DNA of 64,000 nucleotides from Hyphomicrobiales bacterium. Lineage in GTDB: Bacteria > Pseudomonadota > Alphaproteobacteria > Rhizobiales > Rhizobiaceae. Where the stretch lies: the NCBI GenBank assembly GCA_900471485.1, contig UCEU01000016.1:203837-267836 (forward strand), written 5' to 3'. A program made the translations under genes and the position numbers. Shown in pieces: positions 16,906 to 25,304 of the stretch (within the stretch, counting starts at the first letter, position 1; each line of letters starts with the position of its first letter). The notes under the pieces are model-generated. The model had not been told where the DNA came from. It did no database searches and was given only the letters and a program-made list of their open reading frames with translations.

Positions 16906-16996
16906 GATTATGTGCAGCTGGCTGTGGGAGATGCCCTGCAAAAGCAGGGCGATCGAGCCTGAGGTGATCATAAGTCACCACGGCTCATATTCGTGC
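16906..16996. repeat. right terminal inverted repeat of the RIT-arsenic element
   Basis: 91 bp, the reverse complement of the left repeat at 8226-8315 apart from three substitutions and one extra base. In reverse orientation it also encodes the HEYEPW-stop tail of the 55-residue gene, without the rest of that gene. It lies 28 bp beyond the second arsR operator. Confidence 0.9.
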
Positions 16997-17022
16997 TTAT
17001 GCTCACCTCCGCATAAGCACGA
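16991..17022. repeat. 12-bp-arm hairpin at the outer edge of the right repeat
   Basis: Arms TCGTGCTTATGC and GCATAAGCACGA are perfectly complementary around an 8-nt loop. The left arm overlaps the last 6 bp of the terminal repeat. It could be a terminator for the leftward genes, a recombinase site or part of the original target. Confidence 0.5.
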
Positions 17023-17113
17023 GTTCTTCCCTTGGCCGGCTCATTGAGCCGGCATTTGCCGTTCCGCGTGCCGCTGGCGACCTGTCGGCGGCAAGGGAAG
17101 CTTCGCCGCGGGC

Positions 17114-17129
17114 GGTGCAACCTTGCACC
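17114..17129. promoter_or_regulatory. tra-box-like dyad upstream of the DUF3991 gene
   Basis: GGTGCAA-cc-TTGCACC has 7-bp perfect arms and contains the GTGCA-N4-TGCAC core of Ti-plasmid tra boxes. It lies about 100 bp before the first gene of the leading-region block. Two similar dyads occur at 38378 and 60135. Confidence 0.4.
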
Positions 17130-17226
17130 TTGCTTCCCGCGCCCTTGCCCCCTCTGCTCTTCGCGGCGGCCGGAAAATATCCCCCCGCTGTGCGGGAAGT
17201 TAAATTGAGGAGCGATCGAGAGAATA

Positions 17227-18192
17227 ATGAAAAGAGAAGAAATCGAGAAAATCCGTGAAGCAGTAAGCTGCGCCGCCGTCCTTGAACAGGCTGGCTTTGC
17301 GGTCGACCTGAAGGAAAGCACGCGCCGGGCGGTAAAGTTTCGGCGCAGCGCCGAAATCGTCATCGTCACGCACGAAGGCCGCGGCTGGTTCGACCCATTG
17401 AGCGATGACAAGGGCGACGTCTTCGGCCTTATCGCCCTGCTCGAGCATCTGACGTTTTCGGACGCGGTCGACCGGGTCGGCGAGCTCGTCGGCTACAAGG
17501 CCGAGCCAATTATATGGAAGAAGCCACCTTCCAAGGTTGAGCCTGCGGATATTCAGAAACGATGGCAAGGCCGCCGGCTTCCAGCCTCGGGATCCGGGAC
17601 CTGGCGGTATCTCCGCTGGATGCGCGCGATTCCGACCTCCATCTTGCGCGCGGCCGTCGATCAGGGGATCGTTCGAGAAGGACCATTTGGTAGCATGTGG
17701 GCCGCGCATACTGATAGCGCCGGACTGGTGGTCGGATGGGAGGAACGCGGGCCCGACTGGCGCGGCTTCTCCACAGGTGGCAGCAAAGTCCTTTTCCGCC
17801 TGGGCGCGGCTGACGCTCTTCGTCTCTGCGTGACAGAGGCCGCGATCGACGCGATGAGCTTGGCCGCGATTGAAGATCTGCGAGACGGCAGTCTTTACCT
17901 CAGCACCGGCGGCGGATGGTCTCCCAAAACCGAAGCGGCGCTGCTGGACCTTCTCGTCCGCCCTGGCGCCCACCTCGTTTGTGCCACCGATGCCAATAGT
18001 CAAGGCGATGCATTTTCGCTTCGTCTCGAGACGCTAGCCGCGCAGGTCGAAAGGCCCTCGGTTCGTCTCCGGCCGCCTGCGGACGACTGGAACGTAGTCA
18101 TGCAGGAGAGAAAGGAGAAATTGAAGAGTGAAGGAGGTGAGAGGCGTGCCGCATCGCCACCGACCGCATCAAGGGAGGCTTCGCCCGGCTGA
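17227..18192 (+). CDS. DUF3991 and Toprim domain protein
   Basis: A 321-residue protein. The N-terminus resembles a primase-type zinc-finger domain without the cysteines (VVTHEGRGWFDPLSDDKGDV), the middle is DUF3991 (WRYLRWMRAIPTSILRAAVD), and the C-terminal half is a Toprim fold with the acidic residues in CVTEAAIDAMSLA and ATDANSQGDAF. Such proteins occur on mobile elements and are thought to act in DNA processing or primer synthesis after transfer. It is first in a series of plasmid leading-region genes. Confidence 0.85.
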   Translation: MKREEIEKIREAVSCAAVLEQAGFAVDLKESTRRAVKFRRSAEIVIVTHEGRGWFDPLSDDKGDVFGLIALLEHLTFSDAVDRVGELVGYKAEPIIWKKPPSKVEPADIQKRWQGRRLPASGSGTWRYLRWMRAIPTSILRAAVDQGIVREGPFGSMWAAHTDSAGLVVGWEERGPDWRGFSTGGSKVLFRLGAADALRLCVTEAAIDAMSLAAIEDLRDGSLYLSTGGGWSPKTEAALLDLLVRPGAHLVCATDANSQGDAFSLRLETLAAQVERPSVRLRPPADDWNVVMQERKEKLKSEGGERRAASPPTASREASPG

Positions 18193-18309
18193 AGCCGGCC
18201 CTTGACACGGCCGGTCGGGATGCCGGCGGCCCGGAAGGTGTCATGAGGGACTGAAAAGACGGTGATGGAGTGGCCACGCCCAAGTCCCCAAACCCTGAAG
18301 GAGCCAGAG

Positions 18310-18912
18310 ATGAACACCCCTGCCCCGATCCGAAAGATCTTCGAAGGCGTCGCAACGCGCCCGCAAATGTTCCGGCTGTTCGATCGCCACAACCAGCGCC
18401 CCAACCGATGGCAGACTGATGCTGCTCCTCTCTATAGCGGCGAATGGTTCGAGATTGACGAGGCACATTATGACTACATGCTCGATATCCTGCCGCCATT
18501 GTGGATGCGCGGACCGATCTTCGCGCTGCGCGAATTCCTGACCGGCTCGGTTACGAGCATTTTCTTCGCGCTACGGATCGACGGGAAGGTCAGGTATTTT
18601 CACGGTTATTCCGACCTCTCCAATCACAATTCGGTCGAGGAGATGCGAGCGGCGATCTTCGCGCGCGAAGCACAGCCGGTTCGCGCCATGACCCGCGACG
18701 AGCGCCTCGAGCATATCTGGAGCAGCACCGCCGATGCTTATCGTGGCTATGCCGGCGATCGCTTTCCATCGGCGATGCAGGGAAAGCGCACGGTGATGCT
18801 GTGGAGCGGCACCGACGGCACGCTCCTGAAGCTGCTCGACGACCTCACCGATGACGAGATCGCCGCAAAACTCCCCGTTCACATGCGGTATCTCCCAGTA
18901 ATCGCTGCCTAA
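18310..18912 (+). CDS. DUF1419 domain protein
   Basis: 200 residues starting at the ATG at 18310 with AAGGAG upstream. FEGVATRPQMFRLFDRHNQR and LYSGEWFEIDEAHYDYMLDI match DUF1419, a family of unknown function restricted mainly to plasmids and integrative elements of rhizobia and relatives. It lies between the DUF3991/Toprim gene and the giant methylase-helicase gene, a conserved order on these plasmids. Confidence 0.85.
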   Translation: MNTPAPIRKIFEGVATRPQMFRLFDRHNQRPNRWQTDAAPLYSGEWFEIDEAHYDYMLDILPPLWMRGPIFALREFLTGSVTSIFFALRIDGKVRYFHGYSDLSNHNSVEEMRAAIFAREAQPVRAMTRDERLEHIWSSTADAYRGYAGDRFPSAMQGKRTVMLWSGTDGTLLKLLDDLTDDEIAAKLPVHMRYLPVIAA

Positions 18913-19002
18913 GCGTCGCCACCCCATCAAATCCTCCAAGCGCTTCCAGCCCGTTATCGCGGCGGGGGAGCGATGGTGCGCATCCAAAAAGGACCACTCC
19001 CG

Positions 19003-22000
19003 ATGAACAACGATCCATTCACGCTCGACATGTTCGGCAGTTCTGCACTGTCTTCTGGTCTCGGCCTCGGCGTTACCGCCCTTGGCGGCTTCGACGTCGC
19101 AGCAGCCAATGACGACGATCCGGATCCCACGCCGCCGCCCCTCGCCCCGGAGTTGCCGGCCGGGGTGGCCCCGACGGGTCGGCGGGGACAGCGTCAGAAT
19201 TTCTATCTCGATGGCGACCGTGAGCTCGGCGCTTCGTGGAAGGATCGCGCCCGCGACAATGTCGCGGCAATCCTGGTCGCCGACAGCATCGCGAAGCAGG
19301 AGAGGCCAGCAACGCCTGAGGAGCAGGCCAAACTGATCCGCTTCACGGGCTTCGGCGCCGGAGAGCTTGCCAATGGCATGTTCCGCCGGCCGGGCGAGGT
19401 CGATTTCCGCGACGGATGGGACGCGCTCGGTTCCTCGCTCGAGACCGCAGTCTCTGAGGCCGACTACGCCTCGCTGGCCCGCTGCACCCAATATGCCCAT
19501 TTCACGCCTGAGTTCATCATCCGAGCGATCTGGGCCGGTCTCGCCAAGCTCGGTTGGCGCGGCGGCCGTGTGCTCGAGCCCGGTATCGGAACCGGACTGT
19601 TTCCGGCGCTAATGCCGGAACAATACCGCGACAACGCTTATCTCACGGGTATCGAACTCGATCCGATCACAGCTCGCATCGTCCGCCTGCTGCAGCCGCG
19701 GTCTCGGATCATTGAAGGCGACTTCGCACGCACGGATCTGGCGCCGATTTACGACCTCGCTATTGGCAACCCGCCTTTCTCCGACCGCACGGTCCGCTCG
19801 GACCGCGCCTACCGATCGCTGGGCTTGCGGCTGCACGACTATTTCATCGCCCGCTCGATCGATCTTTTGAAGCCCGGAGCATTGGCCGCCTTCGTCACGT
19901 CGCATGGGACGATGGACAAGGCCGATACGACCGCGCGCGAGCATATCGCCAAATCCGCCGACCTGATCGCGGCGATCCGTCTGCCCGAAGGCAGCTTCCG
20001 CCGTGACGCCGGCACGGATGTCGTTGTCGACGTCCTCTTCTTCCACAAGCGCAAGATGGGAGAGCCGGAAGGCGACCAGACCTGGCTCGATGTCGATGAG
20101 GTTCAGGCCGCGACCGCTGATGAGGGAGCAATCCGCGTCAATCGCTGGTTCGCCCGCCATCCCGCCTTCGTGCTCGGCACCCATGCCCTCACCTCCGGGC
20201 CGTTCGGCGAGACCTATACGTGCCGGCCATGCGTCGGTGTTGATCTCGAAGGTGCCCTCGCCGCGGCGATCGATCTCCTTCCGACCGGCCTCTACGACGG
20301 CGAGCCCACTCCCGTTGATATTGAGCTGGAAGACGAGCTCGCAGAGATCGTCGACCTCAGGCCGACGGACAGCCCGGTTCGCGAAGGCAGCTTCTTCATC
20401 GACAGAGCCAAGGGGCTGATGCAGTTGCTCGATGGTGCGGCGGTGCCCGTGAGCGTCCGCAAGGGCCGCACTGGTGACGGGATTCCTGAGAGGCATGTGC
20501 GGCTCATCTCGAAGCTGATCCCGATCCGCGATGCTGTTCGCGAGGTGCTGAAGGCGCAGGAGGCCGATAGGCCGTGGCGTGATCTTCAGGTGCGTCTACG
20601 TCTCGCATGGTCGGCCTTCGTGCGCGACTTCGGTCCGATCAACCACACGACCGTTTCGGTCCAGGAGGATCCGGAGGCCGGCGAGGTGAAGGAGACGCAT
20701 CGCCAGCCGAACCTCGCGCCCTTCCGCGACGATCCCGATTGCTGGCTTGTCGCGTCGATCGAGGATTATGATCTGGAGACCGACACGGCGAAGCCGGGTC
20801 CGATTTTCGCCACCCGTGTAATCGCTTCGCCGATGTCGCCTGTCATCACCAATGCGGCTGATGCGCTGGCGGTGGTACTCAATGAGCGCGGCCATGTCGA
20901 TCTCGATCATATCGCTGAGCTCCTCCATTGCGATATCTCCACAGTCGTCGATGACCTCGGTGACACGGTGTTCCACGATCCTGCCGATGGTTCCTGGAAG
21001 ACGGCTGATGCGTATCTCTCTGGATCGGTCCGCAGCAAACTGGCTACTGCGCAGGCAGCGGCAGAGCTTGATCCGGTCTACGAGCGCAATGTTCGCGCCC
21101 TTCAGGACGTTCAGCCGGCCGACCTGCGTCCGTCGGACATTACCGCACGTCTCGGCGCGCCGTGGATCCCGGCCGCCGACGTCGTCGCCTTCGTCAAGGA
21201 AAGGATGGAAGCCGACATTCGCATCCATCACATGCCGGAACTTGGCTCATGGACGGTCGAAGCGCGACAGCTCGGTTATTCGGCGGCCGGCACGTCCGAG
21301 TGGGGCACGAGCAGGCGGCATGCCGGCGAGCTGCTTGCCGATGCGCTCAACAGCCGCGTCCCGCAAATCTTCGACGTCATAAAAGACTTCGATGGCGAGC
21401 GGCGGGTGCTGAACGTCGTCGACACAGAGGCGGCACGCGACAAGCTGCAGAGGATCAAGCAGGCGTTTCAGGACTGGGTCTGGACCGACCCCGATCGCAC
21501 AGACCGCTTGGCGCGGGACTATAATGACCGTTTCAACAATATCGCGCCGCGAAAATTCGACGGCTCCCATCTGAAACTTCCCGGCGCCTCTGGCGCCTTT
21601 GTTCTTTATGGCCACCAGAAACGCGGCATCTGGCGCATCATCGCCGATGGTTCGACCTATCTCGCCCATGCCGTTGGCGCTGGCAAGACGATGACCATGG
21701 CAGCCGCGATCATGGAACAGCGTCGGCTCGGGCTGATCGCTAAAGCGATGCTTGTTGTGCCCGGCCATTGCCTGGCGCAGGCAGCACGCGAGTTTCTGGC
21801 GCTCTATCCGAATGCCCGCATTCTCGTCGCCGACGAAACGAACTTCACCAAGGACAAGCGCGCGAGGTTTTTGTCGCGGGCGGCCACCGCCACCTGGGAT
21901 GCGATCATCATCACCCATTCCGCGTTTCGGTTCATCGCGGTGCCGTCGGCTTTCGAGCAGGAGATGATCCAGGACGAGTTACAGCTCTACGAGGATCTGC

Positions 22001-24093
22001 TGACCAAGGTCGATAGCGAGGACCGCGTTTCGCGCAAGCGGCTCGAGCGGCTCAAGGAAGGATTGCAGGAACGGCTCGAAGGGCTCGCGACCCGCAAGGA
22101 CGATCTGCTGACGATCTCGGAGATCGGTGTCGACCAGATCGTTGTCGATGAGGCGCAGGAGTTTCGCAAGCTCTCCTTCGCCACCAATATGTCGACGCTG
22201 AAGGGCATCGATCCGAATGGCTCGCAGCGCGCCTGGGATCTCTATGTGAAGTCTCGCTATATCGAGACGAAGAACCCCGGCCGGGCGCTGGTTCTCGCCT
22301 CTGGCACGCCGATCACCAATACGCTCGGCGAGATGTTCTCGATCCAGCGCCTGCTCGGCCATGCCGCCCTTGCCGAGCGCGGGCTGCACGAGTTCGATGC
22401 CTGGGCATCGTGCTTCGGCGACACGACAACGGAGCTGGAGATCCAACCATCTGGCAAGTACAAGCCGGTCAGCCGCTTTGCATCCTTCGTCAATGTCCCT
22501 GAGCTGATCGCGATGTTCCGCTCGTTTGCCGACGTGGTCATGCCGGATGACCTGCGCCAATATGTCAGGGTGCCCGACATCTCGACCGGCCGGCGGCAGA
22601 TCCTGACCGCCAAGCCGACAGCGCTGTTCAAGACCTATCAGCAGACCCTCGGCAGCAGGATCAAGATGATCGAGCAGCGCGAGGGTCCGGCCAAGCCAGG
22701 CGACGATATCCTGCTTTCCGTCATCACCGATGGCCGCCACGCGGCAATCGATCTTCGTTTCGTCATGCCAGCGGCCGACAACGAAGTGGACAACAAGCTC
22801 AACCTCCTGGTCCGCAATGCGCATCGCATCTGGAAGGAAACCGGCGATGCCATTTATCGCCGCCCCGACGGTAAGGACTTCGATCTGCCGGGCGCCGCGC
22901 AGATGATCTTCTCCGATCTCGGCACGATCAACGTCGAGAAGACCCGTGGCTTCTCGGCCTATCGCTTTATCCGCGACGAGCTGATCCGGCTTGGCGTGCC
23001 GGCGTCCGAGATCGCGTTCATGCAGGACTTCAAGAAGACCGAGGCCAAGCAGAGGCTATTCGGCGATGTCCGCGCCGGCAGGGTCCGTTTCCTGATCGGA
23101 TCCTCGGAAACCATGGGCACCGGCGTCAATGCGCAGCTGCGGTTAAAGGCGCTCCATCACCTCGATGTCCCTTGGCTGCCGTCGCAGATCGAACAGCGCG
23201 AGGGCCGCATCGTTCGCCAGGGAAACCAGCATGACGAGGTCGATATCTTCGCTTACGCCACCGAGGGCTCGCTCGATGCGTCCATGTGGCAGAACAATGA
23301 GCGCAAGGCCCGCTTCATCGCAGCTGCCCTTTCTGGCGACACGTCGATCCGCAGACTTGACGATGTCGGCGAAGGCGCCGCGAACCAGTTCGCCATGGCC
23401 AAGGCTATTGCGTCCGGCGACGAGCGACTGATGCAGAAAGCCGGCCTCGAAGCCGACATCGCGCGGCTTGAACGGCTCCGCTCCGCGCATGAGGATGACC
23501 AGTACGCTGTCCGCCGGCAGATGCGAGACGCCGAACGCGAGATCGAAGTCTCAACCCGGCGCATTGGCGAGATCGGCCAAGACCTGAAGCGGCTGCAGCC
23601 CACATCAGGCGATGCCTTCAGCATGACGGTGTTCGGCGAGAGCTTTACCGAGCGTAAGGGAGCTGGTCGCGCCTTGATGAAGGAGATCCTCACGCTTCTG
23701 CAGCTGCAACAGGAGGGCGAGGTGCATCTGGCGGTCATCGGCGGGTTCGATCTCGTCTATGAAGGCGAGCGGTTCGGCAAGGGTGATGGCTATCGCTACG
23801 AAACCCTCCTTGAGCGCACGGGCGCCGATTACGAGATCGAGCTTGCAATTACCGTCACTCCACTGGGCGCCATCTCACGGTTGGAACATGGCCTCGACGG
23901 GTTCGAGCAAGAGCAGCGCCGCTATCGTCAGCGTTTGGATGACGCCGATCGACGCTTGGCGTCCTATCGTTCCCGCATGGGAGGGATGTTCCAATTCGCT
24001 GATGAACTCCTTGAGAAGCGCCGCCTTCTCCGTGGGATCGAAGAGGAACTAGCGACCGCCACCGTCGATGACGCCACGCAGGAGGCCGCTTAG
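19003..24093 (+). CDS. giant N6-adenine methylase / SNF2-like helicase (DarB-like antirestriction candidate)
   Basis: About 1,696 residues from MNNDPFTLDMFGSS. An N6-adenine methyltransferase lies near residues 170-330: AdoMet motif EPGIGTG at about 191 and catalytic NPPF at about 256. A superfamily 2 helicase follows: HAVGAGKTMTMA at about 892, VDEAQEFRK at about 1049, ASGTPITNTLG, and QREGRIVRQGNQ near 1398. The C-terminus is a long coiled coil. The fusion resembles phage P1 DarB and plasmid 'methylase/helicase' proteins that protect incoming DNA from restriction. That role is inferred from family and location near other antirestriction genes. The ATG at 19003 is preferred to a GTG/ATG 30 bp earlier. 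Confidence 0.85.
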   Translation: MNNDPFTLDMFGSSALSSGLGLGVTALGGFDVAAANDDDPDPTPPPLAPELPAGVAPTGRRGQRQNFYLDGDRELGASWKDRARDNVAAILVADSIAKQERPATPEEQAKLIRFTGFGAGELANGMFRRPGEVDFRDGWDALGSSLETAVSEADYASLARCTQYAHFTPEFIIRAIWAGLAKLGWRGGRVLEPGIGTGLFPALMPEQYRDNAYLTGIELDPITARIVRLLQPRSRIIEGDFARTDLAPIYDLAIGNPPFSDRTVRSDRAYRSLGLRLHDYFIARSIDLLKPGALAAFVTSHGTMDKADTTAREHIAKSADLIAAIRLPEGSFRRDAGTDVVVDVLFFHKRKMGEPEGDQTWLDVDEVQAATADEGAIRVNRWFARHPAFVLGTHALTSGPFGETYTCRPCVGVDLEGALAAAIDLLPTGLYDGEPTPVDIELEDELAEIVDLRPTDSPVREGSFFIDRAKGLMQLLDGAAVPVSVRKGRTGDGIPERHVRLISKLIPIRDAVREVLKAQEADRPWRDLQVRLRLAWSAFVRDFGPINHTTVSVQEDPEAGEVKETHRQPNLAPFRDDPDCWLVASIEDYDLETDTAKPGPIFATRVIASPMSPVITNAADALAVVLNERGHVDLDHIAELLHCDISTVVDDLGDTVFHDPADGSWKTADAYLSGSVRSKLATAQAAAELDPVYERNVRALQDVQPADLRPSDITARLGAPWIPAADVVAFVKERMEADIRIHHMPELGSWTVEARQLGYSAAGTSEWGTSRRHAGELLADALNSRVPQIFDVIKDFDGERRVLNVVDTEAARDKLQRIKQAFQDWVWTDPDRTDRLARDYNDRFNNIAPRKFDGSHLKLPGASGAFVLYGHQKRGIWRIIADGSTYLAHAVGAGKTMTMAAAIMEQRRLGLIAKAMLVVPGHCLAQAAREFLALYPNARILVADETNFTKDKRARFLSRAATATWDAIIITHSAFRFIAVPSAFEQEMIQDELQLYEDLLTKVDSEDRVSRKRLERLKEGLQERLEGLATRKDDLLTISEIGVDQIVVDEAQEFRKLSFATNMSTLKGIDPNGSQRAWDLYVKSRYIETKNPGRALVLASGTPITNTLGEMFSIQRLLGHAALAERGLHEFDAWASCFGDTTTELEIQPSGKYKPVSRFASFVNVPELIAMFRSFADVVMPDDLRQYVRVPDISTGRRQILTAKPTALFKTYQQTLGSRIKMIEQREGPAKPGDDILLSVITDGRHAAIDLRFVMPAADNEVDNKLNLLVRNAHRIWKETGDAIYRRPDGKDFDLPGAAQMIFSDLGTINVEKTRGFSAYRFIRDELIRLGVPASEIAFMQDFKKTEAKQRLFGDVRAGRVRFLIGSSETMGTGVNAQLRLKALHHLDVPWLPSQIEQREGRIVRQGNQHDEVDIFAYATEGSLDASMWQNNERKARFIAAALSGDTSIRRLDDVGEGAANQFAMAKAIASGDERLMQKAGLEADIARLERLRSAHEDDQYAVRRQMRDAEREIEVSTRRIGEIGQDLKRLQPTSGDAFSMTVFGESFTERKGAGRALMKEILTLLQLQQEGEVHLAVIGGFDLVYEGERFGKGDGYRYETLLERTGADYEIELAITVTPLGAISRLEHGLDGFEQEQRRYRQRLDDADRRLASYRSRMGGMFQFADELLEKRRLLRGIEEELATATVDDATQEAA

Positions 24094-24117
24094 ATGCCCG
24101 GTCGGAACCGGAAGCAA

Positions 24118-24360
24118 TCAGGCTTCGCCTGGTTCCGGTCGCGCCCGCCCGCGCGCGAGGCGGTCGCGTTGCTCCGCCTCCTTGACGGCGAGACTGTCGA
24201 GGTAGCGCTCGCGCATCTGCTTGATATCGATCTCGCCGCGAACCCATTCGTCGACAAGCGCAACGAAGGCCGGGTCTTCATCGATGGCCACGCCATGGGC
24301 TTTCGCCCTGTCGATGGCACGCTGCGCGATGGATTTGCGGGTGCTGGGGTCCGTGCTCAT
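24118..24360 (-). CDS. VbhA-like antitoxin-fold small protein
   Basis: An 80-residue helical protein reading AIDRAKAHGVAIDEDPAFVA then LVDEWVRGEIDIKQMRERYL. It resembles the VbhA antitoxin family (three helices with a W/Y...GEI turn), which normally blocks Fic AMP-transferase toxins. The canonical inhibitory S/T-xxx-E-G/N motif is not visible and no Fic gene lies next to it, so an antitoxin role is uncertain. It converges on the methylase-helicase gene with a 24-bp gap. Confidence 0.5.
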   Translation of the reverse strand: MSTDPSTRKSIAQRAIDRAKAHGVAIDEDPAFVALVDEWVRGEIDIKQMRERYLDSLAVKEAEQRDRLARGRARPEPGEA

Positions 24361-24629
24361 CGTGCCTCGACTTGGGAGTGATCAGGTGGGCGTCGACATC
24401 TATCAGTGGGTTGCAAAAGCCGCGACTTGAAATCTGACCCTATCAACAATATCTGAGCATCACTTCCCGTTTCGATGATGTCCTGTCGCCGGCAACAACC
24501 GCGGCTTTCGATATTGTCCGGGATCAAGAAAAGGGCGCTCCCCACGCGGGTCGAGCGCCCTTTTCGCTTTCCATGCCTTGACCGATGCTCGAACGCGATG
24601 AGATCAAAAGAGAAAATATGCGGGAATCG

Positions 24630-24947
24630 ATGCCTTTTTATCTTGTCACCCAGACCTCTCTCATCGAAGCTGAAGACGAGCATGCGGCTGCTCGAATTGC
24701 GGTTGACTAGATCCGCTTCGGCGACAAAGTCGCTGTCACCGTGAAGTCCGACGAGACGACTGTCTCGCACCTCATCGTTCCTGCGAAACCGTCTGTTTCT
24801 CGCGCAGCCCCGGTTGCCGATCTCGAAGCTGCCGGTCAGATCCACGCCATTTCCCCTCCCCCACCGTCGGTCCCTGAGACCGATCGAAAGGCAACGCTGA
24901 AGCGGATGATCGCTGACGCGTTCTCGCTTCTGAAGCGGCGTCCGTAG
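24630..24947 (+). pseudogene. small conserved protein interrupted by an in-frame amber codon
   Basis: The frame reads MPFYLVTQTSLIEAEDEHAA, meets TAG at 24708-24710 and continues in frame with IRFGDKVAVTVKSDETTVSH to a C-terminal LKRMIADAFSLLKRRP. Both parts fit a family of about 100-residue rhizobial proteins, also represented by the intact gene at 49593-49805 (MPFYKVTSRSLLVEADSPVE). A single base change (for example CAG to TAG) explains the interruption. Function unknown. Confidence 0.65.
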
Positions 24948-25304
24948 GTCTACCGGACCGGTCATGTTCGTGATCGGTGTTGACGACCCCTGGTGTCCCC
25001 TCGCGCCATTTGGCCCGGTTGTCGCCCCGATATGCATTAGAGGGTCTTAAAGTAAGGGGAACGGAAAGGGAATCGGTCGCAGATCGGTCCTCCTGCCGCC
25101 GCTTTCGCTCAATCGCCGCCTGCGCGATCCCGGCTGGTCGCCCTTCGCAGGGCAGTTGCCCCGCTTGACCTGCCCAGCAGGGATGCTCGGCCGCGGTTGC
25201 GGCAGTCCGGCCGCCCCGCGGTCCGGGAGGTGTCTTCGAGAAAAATGAAGACAGGAAGGGTCAGCAAGGCGCTGGCCCCGCAAATCTCCTGAAAGGACAG
25301 TCCC
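24948..25304. other. GC-rich leader of the ParB-domain gene (357 bp)
   Basis: No gene is recognised. The region shortly before the next gene is GC rich with several possible hairpins, and ends in GAAAGGACAGTCCC, which supplies the ribosome binding site. Similar long GC-rich leaders precede the genes at 29134 and 33441. Confidence 0.4.

Larger units (their letters stand above)
8226..16996. mobile_element. RIT (recombinase-in-trio) element carrying an arsenic resistance island
   Basis: The element spans from one 90-bp inverted repeat to the other (about 8.8 kb). It contains three consecutive overlapping tyrosine recombinase genes of about 412, 320 and 334 residues, the arrangement named RIT, followed by eight arsenic genes. 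From memory, most described RIT elements hold little besides the trio and its flanking repeats; here the repeats also enclose a complete metal-resistance cargo. No target duplication could be identified at the outer borders. The boundary is inferred from the repeats alone. Confidence 0.8.

Noticed and set aside
8216..17010. Target-site duplication flanking the element
   Set aside because: No convincing direct repeat was found at the outer borders of the two terminal repeats.
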